Source of the DNA: Streptomyces sioyaensis
GTDB lineage: Bacteria > Actinomycetota > Actinomycetes > Streptomycetales > Streptomycetaceae
NCBI RefSeq assembly: GCF_004122735.1
Contig: NZ_SDIF01000036.1
Location: 1 to 58,896, forward strand
Length of the DNA stretch: 58,896 nucleotides
Direction of reading: 5' to 3'
Positions within the stretch are counted from its first letter, which is position 1. Each line of letters starts with the position of its first letter. Shown one piece after another: positions 43,348 to 51,660 of this stretch. The notes beneath the pieces are model-generated. The model saw only the letters and a list, made by a program, of their open reading frames with translations, was not told the DNA's origin and did not search any database. A program made the translations under genes and the position numbers.

Positions 43348-44037
43348 ATGCCGCTCGGCGCTCTCCGCCCCAGCCCTCTGGTCGAACAGGCCACCCAGCA
43401 CCTACGCGACCAGATCACCGACGGGCAGTGGCCGGTCGGGACCAAGCTCCCTGCCGAAACCGCCCTGGCCAAGACCCTCGGCGTGGGCCGCTCCACGGTG
43501 CGCGAAGCCTTGCGCGCGCTGGCCGGTGCCGGCCTGCTCCAGGCGCGTCAGGGGGCCGGCGTGTTCGTCATCGCCACCGAGCCCGAGGAGGACTGGGCCA
43601 CCCGGCTGCGGCACGCCGCGGTCACCGATATCTACGAAGTCCGCATGCTGATCGAGGTGCAGGCCGCGCGGCTGTCCGCGCAGCGCCGTACCAAGGTCGA
43701 CCTCGCGGCCATGCGGACGGCGCTGGACGCCCGCCGGGACGCGGCCGCCGGCGAGGACGCGGCCTTCGTCGACGCGGACATCGCCCTGCACGCGGCAGTC
43801 GTCGCGGGCGCCCACAACCCCGTCCTCACCGACCTGTTCGTCGAATTCACCCCCGCGCTGCGCAACGGGCTGATCGACCTGCTGGACATCCTCGATCTGC
43901 GGGCCCACGAGCCGAATCACGGGGACGAGGCCCATGAGGCGCTGGTGCGGGCCATCGAGCGCGGTGACGCCGATACCGCCAGCAGCACCCTCCAGGCCGA
44001 GCTGGAGCAGACCCTGGCCCGCCTCCAGCGCCTCTGA
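43348..44037 (+). CDS. FadR-type GntR regulator
   Basis: A 229-residue GntR protein. The N-terminal winged helix has the motif KLPAETALAKTLGVGRSTVREALRAL, and the C-terminal all-helical FCD domain carries the metal-binding pattern of Asp/His residues (VDADIALHAAVV, NHGDEAHEALVRAI). FCD regulators sense small carboxylates or amino-acid derivatives. ATG 43348. It is divergent from the leuA-type operon, and identical operator-like sequences precede both units, so it probably represses both until its effector is present. Confidence 0.92.
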   Translation: MPLGALRPSPLVEQATQHLRDQITDGQWPVGTKLPAETALAKTLGVGRSTVREALRALAGAGLLQARQGAGVFVIATEPEEDWATRLRHAAVTDIYEVRMLIEVQAARLSAQRRTKVDLAAMRTALDARRDAAAGEDAAFVDADIALHAAVVAGAHNPVLTDLFVEFTPALRNGLIDLLDILDLRAHEPNHGDEAHEALVRAIERGDADTASSTLQAELEQTLARLQRL

Positions 44038-44099
44038 ACAGCGCGCTCACGGCGGGCTCAGCGCACTCACGGCGGGCTCAGGGAGAGCTCACGGACGGC

Positions 44100-45350
44100 T
44101 CACAGGAAGAAGGAGAACCAGGGGGATCCCGGCGAGATCCTGTCTATCGTCAGCGGGCTGTCCTGCATGCGCTGGAGCAGGCTGTCGAGGTCCTGCGCAC
44201 GCTCCAGTTCGATGCCGACGAGGGCCGGACCCGTCTCCCGGTTGTTCTTCTTGACGTACTCGAAGGCGACGATGTCCTCCCCCTTGGCGAGCACCTCGTC
44301 GAGGAAGTGCCGTAGCGCACCCGGTTGTTGGGGGAACGTCACGAGGAAGTAGTGGCGCAGGCCCACATGCGCCAGGGAGCGCTCCACCACCTCGGCATAG
44401 CGGCTCACGTCGTTGTTGCCGCCGGAGACGACGCACGCCACCGTGCCCGGCCCCGCCCCCGGCAGGACCTGCCGGGCCGCCGCGCTCGCCAGCGCTCCGG
44501 CGGGTTCGGCGATGATTCCGTCGGTCTGGTAGAGGTCGAGCATCTCGGTGCACAACGCACCCTCGTCGACCGTGACGATCTCGTCCACCAAGTCCCTCAC
44601 CAGCGGGAACGCCTGCGCGCCCACCTTGCCCACGGCCGCCCCGTCGACGAACGAGTCGAGCTCGGGCAGCGCCACGGGCCCGCCGTGCTCCAGGGCGGCC
44701 CGCATGCTGGCGGCGCCGGCCGGTTCGGCGCCGACGATACGGGTGCGCGGCGAGTGCGCGCGCAGCCATACGGCGATGCCGCTGATGAGGCCACCACCCC
44801 CGACGGGCACCACCACGGTGTCCACGGCACCGTCGGCCTGCTGCGTGATCTCCCGGGCGACCGTGCCCTGGCCCTCCATGGTCCGCACGTCGTCGAAGGG
44901 ATGGACGTACACCGCGCCGGTGTGCTCGCTGTCCCAGTGTGCGGCGGCGCTGGCCTCGTCGTAGGTACTGCCGACGACCACGAGCTCGACGGCGTCACCA
45001 CCGAACGCCTCGATGCGCTCCCGCTTCTGGCGCGGAGTGTTGGACGGGACGAACACCCGGCCGCGGATGCCGAGCCGGCTGCAGGCGAAGGCGACGCCCT
45101 GGCCGTGGTTGCCCGCGCTGGCGCAGACGACGCCGCGCCGCAGCTCCTCGTCGGTGAGCGAGGAGATGAGGTTGAAGGCGCCGCGCACCTTGTACGAGCG
45201 GCAGATCTGGCTGTCTTCCCGCTTCAGCAGAACCCGGTTTCCGAGCAGAGCGGACAGCCGCGGGTTCTCCTCCAGCGCGGTGCGGCGCACCACCGGCGCC
45301 AGCCGCCGTGCCGCCTGTTCGATACCCGCCGCGTTCAACTTGGCTGACAT
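44100..45350 (-). CDS. ilvA: Threonine ammonia-lyase, IlvA-type
   Basis: A 416-residue fold-type II PLP enzyme. The PLP-lysine motif is SYKVRGAFN, the Asn loop SAGNHGQGVAF and the phosphate loop VPVGGGGLISG. The C-terminal ACT-like regulatory domain (HYFLVTFPQQPGALRHFLDEVL) is short, as in Gram-positive biosynthetic IlvA. It makes 2-ketobutyrate from threonine. ATG 45350. The gene is convergent with gntR. With the LeuA-type synthase it could feed a 2-ketobutyrate or isoleucine branch. Confidence 0.92.
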   Translation of the reverse strand: MSAKLNAAGIEQAARRLAPVVRRTALEENPRLSALLGNRVLLKREDSQICRSYKVRGAFNLISSLTDEELRRGVVCASAGNHGQGVAFACSRLGIRGRVFVPSNTPRQKRERIEAFGGDAVELVVVGSTYDEASAAAHWDSEHTGAVYVHPFDDVRTMEGQGTVAREITQQADGAVDTVVVPVGGGGLISGIAVWLRAHSPRTRIVGAEPAGAASMRAALEHGGPVALPELDSFVDGAAVGKVGAQAFPLVRDLVDEIVTVDEGALCTEMLDLYQTDGIIAEPAGALASAAARQVLPGAGPGTVACVVSGGNNDVSRYAEVVERSLAHVGLRHYFLVTFPQQPGALRHFLDEVLAKGEDIVAFEYVKKNNRETGPALVGIELERAQDLDSLLQRMQDSPLTIDRISPGSPWFSFFL

Positions 45351-45403
45351 CTCGGGATGGTAACTCGCTGTACTGGACGGGCATTTCGACGACCACGATG
45401 CGG

Positions 45404-45418
45404 ACACGTGCCACGTGT
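45404..45418. promoter_or_regulatory. 15-bp perfect palindrome upstream of ilvA
   Basis: ACACGTGCCACGTGT is a perfect inverted repeat (7+1+7) located 54 bp before the ilvA start. It is likely to bind a dimeric regulator; none is assigned. Confidence 0.55.
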
Positions 45419-45609
45419 AGCCCCGTCACCACGTCCGCGCCGCCGGTGCCCGAAGGGATGAGACGAGGGCACAACGGTCCGCTGCCCACCCCACCGCGTC
45501 CTCGCCGAAGTCGGGAGCTCAGGCACCTTACGGCCGGTCGCCCGGACCGACGACGCTTTGTGTGGCCCCGGGGGCGTCTTCAACGAAAGACGGGAGCACG
45601 GCGATCCTT

Positions 45610-46722
45610 ATGCATCACATACACAGAAGCGCAGATTTCCTGGCACAACTCAGCTCCGAGGTATTCGCTTCCCTCTCCAGGTGCGATCAGCGCAGAACCG
45701 CTGAGCAGTTCCTGCGGGGCATGGCGGTGACACCCAGCCGCAAAACGGCCCGGAACGTCGCCCTGTGCCTGGGTGACCCGTCGGCGGAACAGCGCTTCCA
45801 GCACTTCATCGCGCACTCGCGCTGGGACTGGGAACCCGTGCGCGCGGCGCTGGCCGGCGTCGTGGAACGGTATGCGCCCCAACTGGCTTATGTGGCACAC
45901 CCCTTGGTGCTGCGCAAGGCGGGCAAGGACTCCGCGGGCGTGCACCGGCGGTTCGTTCCCGAGCTCGGCCAGACCGTCAACGGGCAGTTCGCGTACGGGC
46001 TGTGGCACGCCACGGCGACGATGGCGACACCGGTGGACTGGCACCTGGAGCTGCCGGGTCCCGAGCGGGAGTCGCCGGCGGCGGCCTTCACGAGCCTGGC
46101 GTCCCAGCGCTCCGGCTCCCCCCGGCCCGTCGTCATCGACGCCCGCCATACGTCGCTGCCCGCACTGCTCGACGGCTTCTCCCTCGCCCGCGTTCCCCTG
46201 CTCGCGCGGATCAGCGGCGCCGCCACGGTGACCGCCGTCGAGCAGTCCCGGCGAAGCACCACGTCGTCGCCGGTGTCGGTGCACGAGCTCCTGGCCTGGA
46301 CCCGGCGGCTACGGCGCCCGGTGAACCCGTCCGTCCCGCAGCGGACCGCGGCCACCGTCCAGGTGCGGGTGCCGGGGACCGCGATGCCCCGGCCCGCGTC
46401 CGGCCCGGACGGCGAGCCGAGGCCGCTGACCCTGATCGGCGAGTGGGACGAGGCGCGGGCGGGACTGAGCCGCTGCTGGCTCACCGATCTGCCGGGCTCC
46501 GCCCCCGCCCTGTTGCGCCTCGCCGCGCTCCTGGGTGAGGTGACCGGCCAACTCGCCGAGGTCGACGGGTCGGGGCTGCGCGACTACGGCGGCCGGTCGT
46601 TCAGCGGCTGGCACCGGCACATGACCATGGTGTCGGTGACACACGCCGTACGGGTCCTGACCGGGCACGACCGCCCGTTGCTGACCCCGGCGGAGCAGCA
46701 GCCGCTCCCGCTCGCCATGTGA
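45610..46722 (+). CDS. Degenerate IS701-type transposase-like protein
   Basis: A 370-residue protein that keeps the backbone of IS701/DDE transposases. It has LCLGDPSAEQRFQHFIAHSRWD (N-terminal N-Q-x-F-x-x-S-x-W-D block), RKAGKDSAGVHRRF (the FPK-G-x-x-S-V-G-V block), VVIDARHTSLPALLDG (second catalytic Asp block) and YGGRSFSGWHRHMTMV (C-terminal EGRSWxGWHHH block). The first catalytic Asp pair (usually DDTxFPK) is replaced by AHPLVLRK. The ORF is intact and has normal GC bias, so it looks domesticated rather than a decayed insertion sequence. ATG 45610 is assumed; an in-frame GTG at 45562 is possible. Confidence 0.75.
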   Translation: MHHIHRSADFLAQLSSEVFASLSRCDQRRTAEQFLRGMAVTPSRKTARNVALCLGDPSAEQRFQHFIAHSRWDWEPVRAALAGVVERYAPQLAYVAHPLVLRKAGKDSAGVHRRFVPELGQTVNGQFAYGLWHATATMATPVDWHLELPGPERESPAAAFTSLASQRSGSPRPVVIDARHTSLPALLDGFSLARVPLLARISGAATVTAVEQSRRSTTSSPVSVHELLAWTRRLRRPVNPSVPQRTAATVQVRVPGTAMPRPASGPDGEPRPLTLIGEWDEARAGLSRCWLTDLPGSAPALLRLAALLGEVTGQLAEVDGSGLRDYGGRSFSGWHRHMTMVSVTHAVRVLTGHDRPLLTPAEQQPLPLAM

Positions 46723-46734
46723 CGCCGGCCGTCA

Positions 46735-46770
46735 CCCCTAGGGTCTGTCCGGTGGATCAGGGCCTAGGGG
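46735..46770. repeat. 8-bp inverted repeat around an IS-end-like sequence
   Basis: CCCCTAGG (46735-46742) pairs with CCTAGGGG (46763-46770). Between them lies GGGTCTGTCCGGTGGATC (about 46741-46758), which resembles terminal inverted repeats of Streptomyces IS5-like elements from memory. It separates the convergent transposase-like and regulator genes and may also work as a terminator. Confidence 0.45.
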
Positions 46771-48659
46771 GTGTCCGCGGTCCCCAGCGACTCGCGCACC
46801 CGGTGCAGCCGCAGCGCCAGTTGCACCTCCAGGGCTCCGGCCGGTTCCTGCCATCGCTCCCCGAGCAGCTCGCCGATCCGCTCCAGGCGCCGGGCGACGG
46901 TGTTGGCGTGCACGAACAGGTGCTCTCCGGCGCGGGTCGGGCTGCCGTTGGCGGCGTAGTACGCCTCCAGCGTCGTGACCAGGTCCGCGGAGCGCCGTCC
47001 GTCGTACTCCAGGAGCGGGCCGATGACCGAGCCGATGAAGCCTTCCACGTCCCGCTCATCGGCAAGGAGAAGTTCCAGAAAGCCGAGGTCCTTCGGGGAG
47101 GCGGCGCGGCCGGTCGCCCCGAGCACGGTCAGTGTGTCGAGGCAGCGGATGGCCTGCTTGTACAGACCGGGAGACGCGGCGGGGTCCGTTCCGGGCCCCG
47201 CCGCGCCGACGGTGATCACCTGCCCGGTGGCGGAGAGGTAGGAGTCCGCCACGCTCTGGGCCACGGCGGACGGGTCGGCTCCCGGCAGGAGCAGCACCAC
47301 GTGATCTCCGCGGTGGCTCTTGAGTCCGCCTTCCACCCGTGCGTGCACGGTCGCCCAGGCCAGGTCCTGATCGGTCAGGCCGCCCTCCGGCCGGGCCACG
47401 GCCACGACGTGCGGGCGGCGCAGATCGATCCCGAGGCTCTGGGTGCGCTTCATCGCGAGCTGGGTGACGCCGGGCTGGGCCGCGAGCAGCGCGTCCAGGA
47501 AGTGGTCCCGCTGTTCCGGGTCGGCCGCCTGACTCTGCAATAAGACCGCCAGCGCCTGCGCGCAGCTGCGCAGGACGGGGATTTCGAGGTCGGTGAGCGG
47601 GTCCTTGCGGCTCAGCAGCAGCCGGCCGTACTCGACGGCTCCCCGTACGGCGCAGACCCAGCGGCCGTCGCCCTCCTCGGCCACGGCTTCGTCCTTGTAC
47701 CCGTCCCCCGTCGGGACCGCGGGGGCCGGCCCCGCCCCCTGGCGGGCGGCGCCGGACGACTCACCGCTGGCCCGGTCCTCGAACCACACGGTGCCGCCCA
47801 GCAGTTGCCCCACCAGCGCGAGAAACCGTTCGATGTCGGCCTTGGCGAGGACGAGTTCCAGCAGGGTGCGCTGGCTGTCCCTGAGCCGCCAGACGCCCTC
47901 GCGTTCGTCCTCGGCCCGGCGCACGTCGGCGCGGAGTTCGTCGACCTCCGCCTGGATCTGCTGAAGCTTCAGGCTCTTGCCGATGGCCCCCGCGACGAGC
48001 TGGCCGAACTCGCCGGCCAGCGCGTTCTCGTCGGACCCGAAGTGGCGCACCTCGCGGCTCCCCGCGTAGAGCAGGCCCAGGGAGGAGCCGTCGGGATGGC
48101 GCAGCGGCACGGCGATGACCGCCCGCAGCCCCTCCGCCTGGACCACCCGGTCGATGTCCGGCGAGTGCCGGATGTCCGGGTCGGCGAGGTAGTCGGCGGT
48201 GCTGAACGGGGCGTCGTGTGAACTGGCCGAGGCGCCCAGGCCCCCGTCGTCGGGGATCCGGAAGCCCAGGGTGAGCCCCGAGGTGTGCCCGTCGGCCGCC
48301 CGCACCACGTTCCCGCCCGACGCGGGGTCACGCAGGCCGATGTACGACATGTCGAGGCTGAGCAGCGTGCGCATCCTGCGGGTGACGACTCTCAGCACCG
48401 TCTCGACATCGTCGGCGCCCAGCAGGTCCCGTGCGGTGTCGAGAAGGACGGAGAGGTCGGCGGTCCGCCGTCGTCGCTTCTCGAACAGGCTGCGCACGTC
48501 CTCCGCGAGGCGCTCCGCTCTCCTCAGCGAGGCCACCGTCTCGTCCGGGGCGCCTGCCGCCCGTGCAGCAGCAACCGGTCTGCTGAAAGCGGAGGGCGCG
48601 GCCTCGCTCGCGAGGAGCTCCAGATAGGTCGAAGCGTCGAGGTCGGTGGGCTCCCTCAT
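46764..48659 (-). CDS. GAF-domain PucR/CdaR-type transcriptional regulator
   Basis: A 631-residue protein. A helical N terminus (about 1-65) is followed by a GAF domain (about 80-230, TARDLLGADDVETVLRVVTRRM to VAGAIGKS), a coiled-coil segment (LQQIQAEVDELRADVRRAEDERE), a central domain and a C-terminal PucR-type HTH (SPTRAGEHLFVHANTVARRLERIGELLGE). PucR and CdaR proteins respond to purines, sugar acids or other small molecules, and the GAF domain offers a second sensor. ATG 48659. Divergent from the methyltransferase gene across 249 bp, so it is the probable pathway-specific regulator of the cluster to its right. Confidence 0.87.
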   Translation of the reverse strand: MREPTDLDASTYLELLASEAAPSAFSRPVAAARAAGAPDETVASLRRAERLAEDVRSLFEKRRRRTADLSVLLDTARDLLGADDVETVLRVVTRRMRTLLSLDMSYIGLRDPASGGNVVRAADGHTSGLTLGFRIPDDGGLGASASSHDAPFSTADYLADPDIRHSPDIDRVVQAEGLRAVIAVPLRHPDGSSLGLLYAGSREVRHFGSDENALAGEFGQLVAGAIGKSLKLQQIQAEVDELRADVRRAEDEREGVWRLRDSQRTLLELVLAKADIERFLALVGQLLGGTVWFEDRASGESSGAARQGAGPAPAVPTGDGYKDEAVAEEGDGRWVCAVRGAVEYGRLLLSRKDPLTDLEIPVLRSCAQALAVLLQSQAADPEQRDHFLDALLAAQPGVTQLAMKRTQSLGIDLRRPHVVAVARPEGGLTDQDLAWATVHARVEGGLKSHRGDHVVLLLPGADPSAVAQSVADSYLSATGQVITVGAAGPGTDPAASPGLYKQAIRCLDTLTVLGATGRAASPKDLGFLELLLADERDVEGFIGSVIGPLLEYDGRRSADLVTTLEAYYAANGSPTRAGEHLFVHANTVARRLERIGELLGERWQEPAGALEVQLALRLHRVRESLGTADTP

Positions 48660-48908
48660 GTCAACTCGCGTCCCCGTTTCTGGCCAGTCGATCTTGTCCG
48701 CCGATCCTAGATCTCCCGCACGCTGTGTCCACCCCCGTCTCACCTGGCGAATTGACCGGTTCGAGATCGCTCGGAAACAGTGTCGTGACCACTCCTTCCG
48801 GAGCGCGAGCGGTTGTCTGGGCCCCTCCCCCCGGAAGTTCCGGTGCCGGGATGGTGAAGGACGTGGCAGATCCGCCACGGTTCCGCCCCCACTGTTCCGG
48901 AGGTTCCT

Positions 48909-49694
48909 GTGTCCGAGACGACCACCGCAGACGAGCTGTCCACCGCGCCTACGGGACTGCCCGCCTCGCCCACGCGCAGCCATGTGCGCTCCCTCGCACG
49001 GTGCGAGGCCGCGCGCACGCATCAGGATCTGCCCCGGGTCTTCACCCTGCGCGGCCGCGACTGGGATCTGCTCGACGAGGTCTTCGCCCCGGACCTCTCG
49101 CCGAGCACCGAACTCGCCCTGGATTTCCTCGGCCTGTCCGCGCCGTCCGCTCCCCTCGGCGCAGGCCCCGCGCCCGTGAGCCGGGGCCGCATGCTGGAGA
49201 TCGGCTCCGGCGCCGGCGTCGTCTCCGTCCTCGCCGCGCTGAGCGGATACGACCGGGTGGTGGCGGCCGACATCAATGAGCACGCCGTACGGAACACCGG
49301 CCTGAACATCGCACGGCACGGGGTGGGCGACCGGGTCCGGGCCGTGCACAGCGACCTGTTCGCCGCCCTGCCGCCGGCGGAGCGCTTCGACACGGTCTTC
49401 TGGAGCTCCAACTACGTGCTGGCCCCCGGGGACTACGTCTACCGCAACGACTGCGAGCAGGCCTTCGTCGATCCCGGATACGCCGCACACCGGCGTTTCC
49501 TGGCGGAGGCCGGGAACTGGACCACGCCCGGCGGGGCCGTTCTGCTGCACTTCAGCAGCCGCGGCGACCTGCCCCTGCTGCGACGCCTCGCCGCGTCGTG
49601 CGGGCGTTCGCTGCTGGTGCGCCGCTCACAGGAGGTGCGGGAGGGCGAGGATCCGGTGGAGCACCTTCTCCTTGAGGTGACGCCCGCGCTGTGA
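48909..49694 (+). CDS. SAM-dependent methyltransferase, HemK/PrmC-like fold
   Basis: A 261-residue class I methyltransferase. The SAM motif is MLEIGSGAGVVSVLAAL (about residues 97-113), followed by VVAADINEHAVRNTG. At the position of the NPPY motif of PrmC-type enzymes it has FWSSNYV, so it is not a release-factor methylase. The acceptor is likely a small molecule of the cluster. GTG 48909 is preceded by GGAGG at a 5-nt spacing. First gene of the rightward cluster. Confidence 0.85.
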   Translation: MSETTTADELSTAPTGLPASPTRSHVRSLARCEAARTHQDLPRVFTLRGRDWDLLDEVFAPDLSPSTELALDFLGLSAPSAPLGAGPAPVSRGRMLEIGSGAGVVSVLAALSGYDRVVAADINEHAVRNTGLNIARHGVGDRVRAVHSDLFAALPPAERFDTVFWSSNYVLAPGDYVYRNDCEQAFVDPGYAAHRRFLAEAGNWTTPGGAVLLHFSSRGDLPLLRRLAASCGRSLLVRRSQEVREGEDPVEHLLLEVTPAL

Positions 49695-49916
49695 GCGGGA
49701 GAACGCCGGGCCGCCCGGCGCGCAATCGATTTTCGGATTCTCTGTCACATCTGCTGCACATGACGGGAGTTGACGGATCACAAAGACGATTCACCGCCGT
49801 CCGGCCGGATCCCCGTAGCGTTCCTGTTGCTCCCGCAGTGCACAGGGCGACACCGAACGGGCGGTCCGTCTTTTCGCGGGAAACTTCTTGAGAATCCCCG
49901 AGAAAGGCAGCAGATC

Positions 49917-50285
49917 GTGAAGATCGACTGGACCGGGCGCGAAGAATTGCCGCCGGACGAAACGAAAATGGCGAGGCGTCTCGCGGTCGGCAGCAAGATG
50001 TCCTGCATGCGCGTCGTCGCCGAGCGGCCGGGCCGTACCGACACCACGCCGCACTGGCACGAGAACGAACAGTGGGTCGTCGTCACGTCGGGGACGGTGC
50101 ACTTCGTCGCGGAGGGCACCGAGTACGAACTGACGGCCGGGGACGTGGCGTTCATTCCGGCCGGGCAGCGCCACACCCTCGTCCAGGTCGGCGACGAGGG
50201 GGCGGTCCTGTACGAGCTGTCGGCTCCTGGACGGCTCGACCTCGTGCCGGGTTCGCTGGTGCCGTCCGCCCTGCGGTTCGACTGA
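49917..50285 (+). CDS. Small single-domain cupin
   Basis: A 122-residue cupin with the two metal motifs TPHWHENEQWVVVTSGTVHFVAEG and GDVAFIPAGQRHTLVQVG (His, His, Glu and His ligands present). It could be a mononuclear-metal isomerase, dioxygenase or cyclase, or a sensor. The start is GTG 49917 with a GAAAGG site. Between the methyltransferase stop and this start there are 222 bp with relatively low GC that probably contain a promoter; a TTGACG at 49770 is a possible -35. Confidence 0.85.
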   Translation: MKIDWTGREELPPDETKMARRLAVGSKMSCMRVVAERPGRTDTTPHWHENEQWVVVTSGTVHFVAEGTEYELTAGDVAFIPAGQRHTLVQVGDEGAVLYELSAPGRLDLVPGSLVPSALRFD

Positions 50286-50304
50286 GCTGCGGAGGTGCAG
50301 GCAG

Positions 50305-50736
50305 GTGAGTACGCAGAGCATCCCCGCCGGGCAGGTGTCCGTCGTCTTCGAGTACGTCCAGGGAAAGCGCCGGCTCGACCGGGTTCTGGAGGCCGCGAGC
50401 GCCCTGCTCCAGCGGGTCGCTGAGGAGCCGGAACCCCGTCGGCGCCTGGAGATCTCCTTCGAACTGATCCGCCGCCACTTCAGCGACGACGCCTGCCTCG
50501 AATGCGACGGGGTCTCGCTGCGCACGACACCGGAGGCCTCCGAGCGCACGGCGGAAGCCACCGCGGACGCCCCCTCGTTCCACGTCCGGATCGAGGGCGC
50601 GGCGGGCGACGCGGGCTTCCTGTCCGCCCGGTACGACCCGAACGGCACGCTCGGCCTCACCCCGGTCGAATGGTCCGCGGCGATGCGGCTGCTGGCCCGG
50701 GTCGTCGCGCTGAGCGTCGGGGGCAAGGCCGTATGA
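50305..50736 (+). CDS. Protein of unknown function, possible GAF/PAS-like fold
   Basis: A 143-residue acidic protein, not recognised. It has a helical N-terminal half (RRLDRVLEAASALLQRVAEEPEPRRRLEISFELIRRHF), then DDACLECDGVSLRT with a conserved-looking Cys pair separated by one residue (C-L-E-C), and a beta-rich end. GTG 50305 follows a GGAGG site, 19 nt after the cupin gene. Its stop overlaps the SDR start by 4 bp (ATGA), so cupin, this protein and SDR are one operon. Confidence 0.7.
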   Translation: MSTQSIPAGQVSVVFEYVQGKRRLDRVLEAASALLQRVAEEPEPRRRLEISFELIRRHFSDDACLECDGVSLRTTPEASERTAEATADAPSFHVRIEGAAGDAGFLSARYDPNGTLGLTPVEWSAAMRLLARVVALSVGGKAV

Positions 50737-51464
50737 AGAGCGCAGTGGTCTCCGGCACGTCCGCCGGTATCGGAGCGGCGGTCGCCGAGGAGTTCCTGCG
50801 CCGCGGCTACTCGGTCGTCGGCCTGTCCCGCCGCGGCAATGCAGAACTCGCCGCACACGGCGAGTACCTGGACCTCCGTGCCGATCTGCGGGACGGGGAC
50901 GCCGTACGGTCCGCTCTCGCCGGCCTCGGCGCGGAGGTCACCGCGGGGCTGTGCGCCGTCGTCCTCAACTCCGGTGCCTCACCGGCGCCGTCCCCGCTGG
51001 CGGAGGCGACCTGGGAGTCGGCCGCGGACGCCTACGCCTCGAACGTCGCCACCGCGCTGCACCTCGTGCAGGCCACGGTGCCGTTCCTGCGCGGCCGGGG
51101 CGGCGGTTCGCTGACCTTCATCGGGTCCAGCACCGCCAATGGCCGCGAGCCGTCCCGATGGCCGTACGCGGCGAGCAAGGCGGCCCTGACCTCGCTGATG
51201 CGGGCATGTTCCGTGGAGTTCGCGGACGACCGCGTCGTCGCCAACGAGGTGCGCCCCGGGCCGGTTGCCACCGCCATGACCGTCGGCGGCATGGGAGAGC
51301 GGGGGAACGCCGGTGAACGCTTCCTGGGCCTCCTGAACTCCGGATATCAAACCGACTGGCTGAAGCCCGCGAGCACCGTCGCTCGATGGGTTGTCGACCT
51401 CGCCGAATTCCCGGCGAACGGTCCCACGGGCCAGGTATTCAACTACAGCCGCAAGGTTGTCTGA
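50733..51464 (+). CDS. Short-chain dehydrogenase/reductase
   Basis: A 243-residue classical SDR with the TGxxxGIG-like motif VSGTSAGIGAAVAEE, an NxG-type LNSGAS, the catalytic Ser in FIGSSTANG and YAASK (Tyr and Lys). The first residue of the glycine motif is Ser rather than Thr. NADP preference is suggested by SRRG after the second strand. It would reduce a ketone or oxidise an alcohol in the product pathway. Translationally coupled to the preceding unknown gene. Confidence 0.9.
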   Translation: MKSAVVSGTSAGIGAAVAEEFLRRGYSVVGLSRRGNAELAAHGEYLDLRADLRDGDAVRSALAGLGAEVTAGLCAVVLNSGASPAPSPLAEATWESAADAYASNVATALHLVQATVPFLRGRGGGSLTFIGSSTANGREPSRWPYAASKAALTSLMRACSVEFADDRVVANEVRPGPVATAMTVGGMGERGNAGERFLGLLNSGYQTDWLKPASTVARWVVDLAEFPANGPTGQVFNYSRKVV

Positions 51465-51525
51465 CCAAAAGCTTGCAAGCCGAAGGGCTGCAACTTCCCG
51501 GAAGATTCTCCCCTTTGGGCTTGCC

Positions 51526-51540
51526 GGAGGCTTTGCCTCC
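51526..51540. terminator. Short hairpin after the SDR gene
   Basis: GGAGGC-TTT-GCCTCC lies 62 nt after the SDR stop. The surrounding 51465-51660 spacer is unusually AT-rich for the window and should contain the promoter of the PAS-narK-nitrate-reductase operon. Confidence 0.5.
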
Positions 51541-51660
51541 ACATCGTCCGGCGAATTCCGTGTGCCGTTTTCCCTCGGCTTTCTCTCGGATTTCGCTCGG
51601 AATTAGACAGTCACAGCACTCCGGAAAGAACTCCGCCACCCCGACCAAGTGAGGTTACGC

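Noticed and set aside
45351..45489. Ile/Val-rich attenuation leader before ilvA
   Set aside because: A frame reading RVRIVVVEMPV exists, but it does not stop before ilvA and has no paired hairpins, unlike the clear leuA leader.
51633..51645. 13-bp copy of the tRNA-Pro 3' end (CCGCCACCCCGAC) as a possible att site
   Set aside because: Too short for a typical tRNA attachment duplication, in GC-rich DNA where such matches arise by chance, and no integrase is present.
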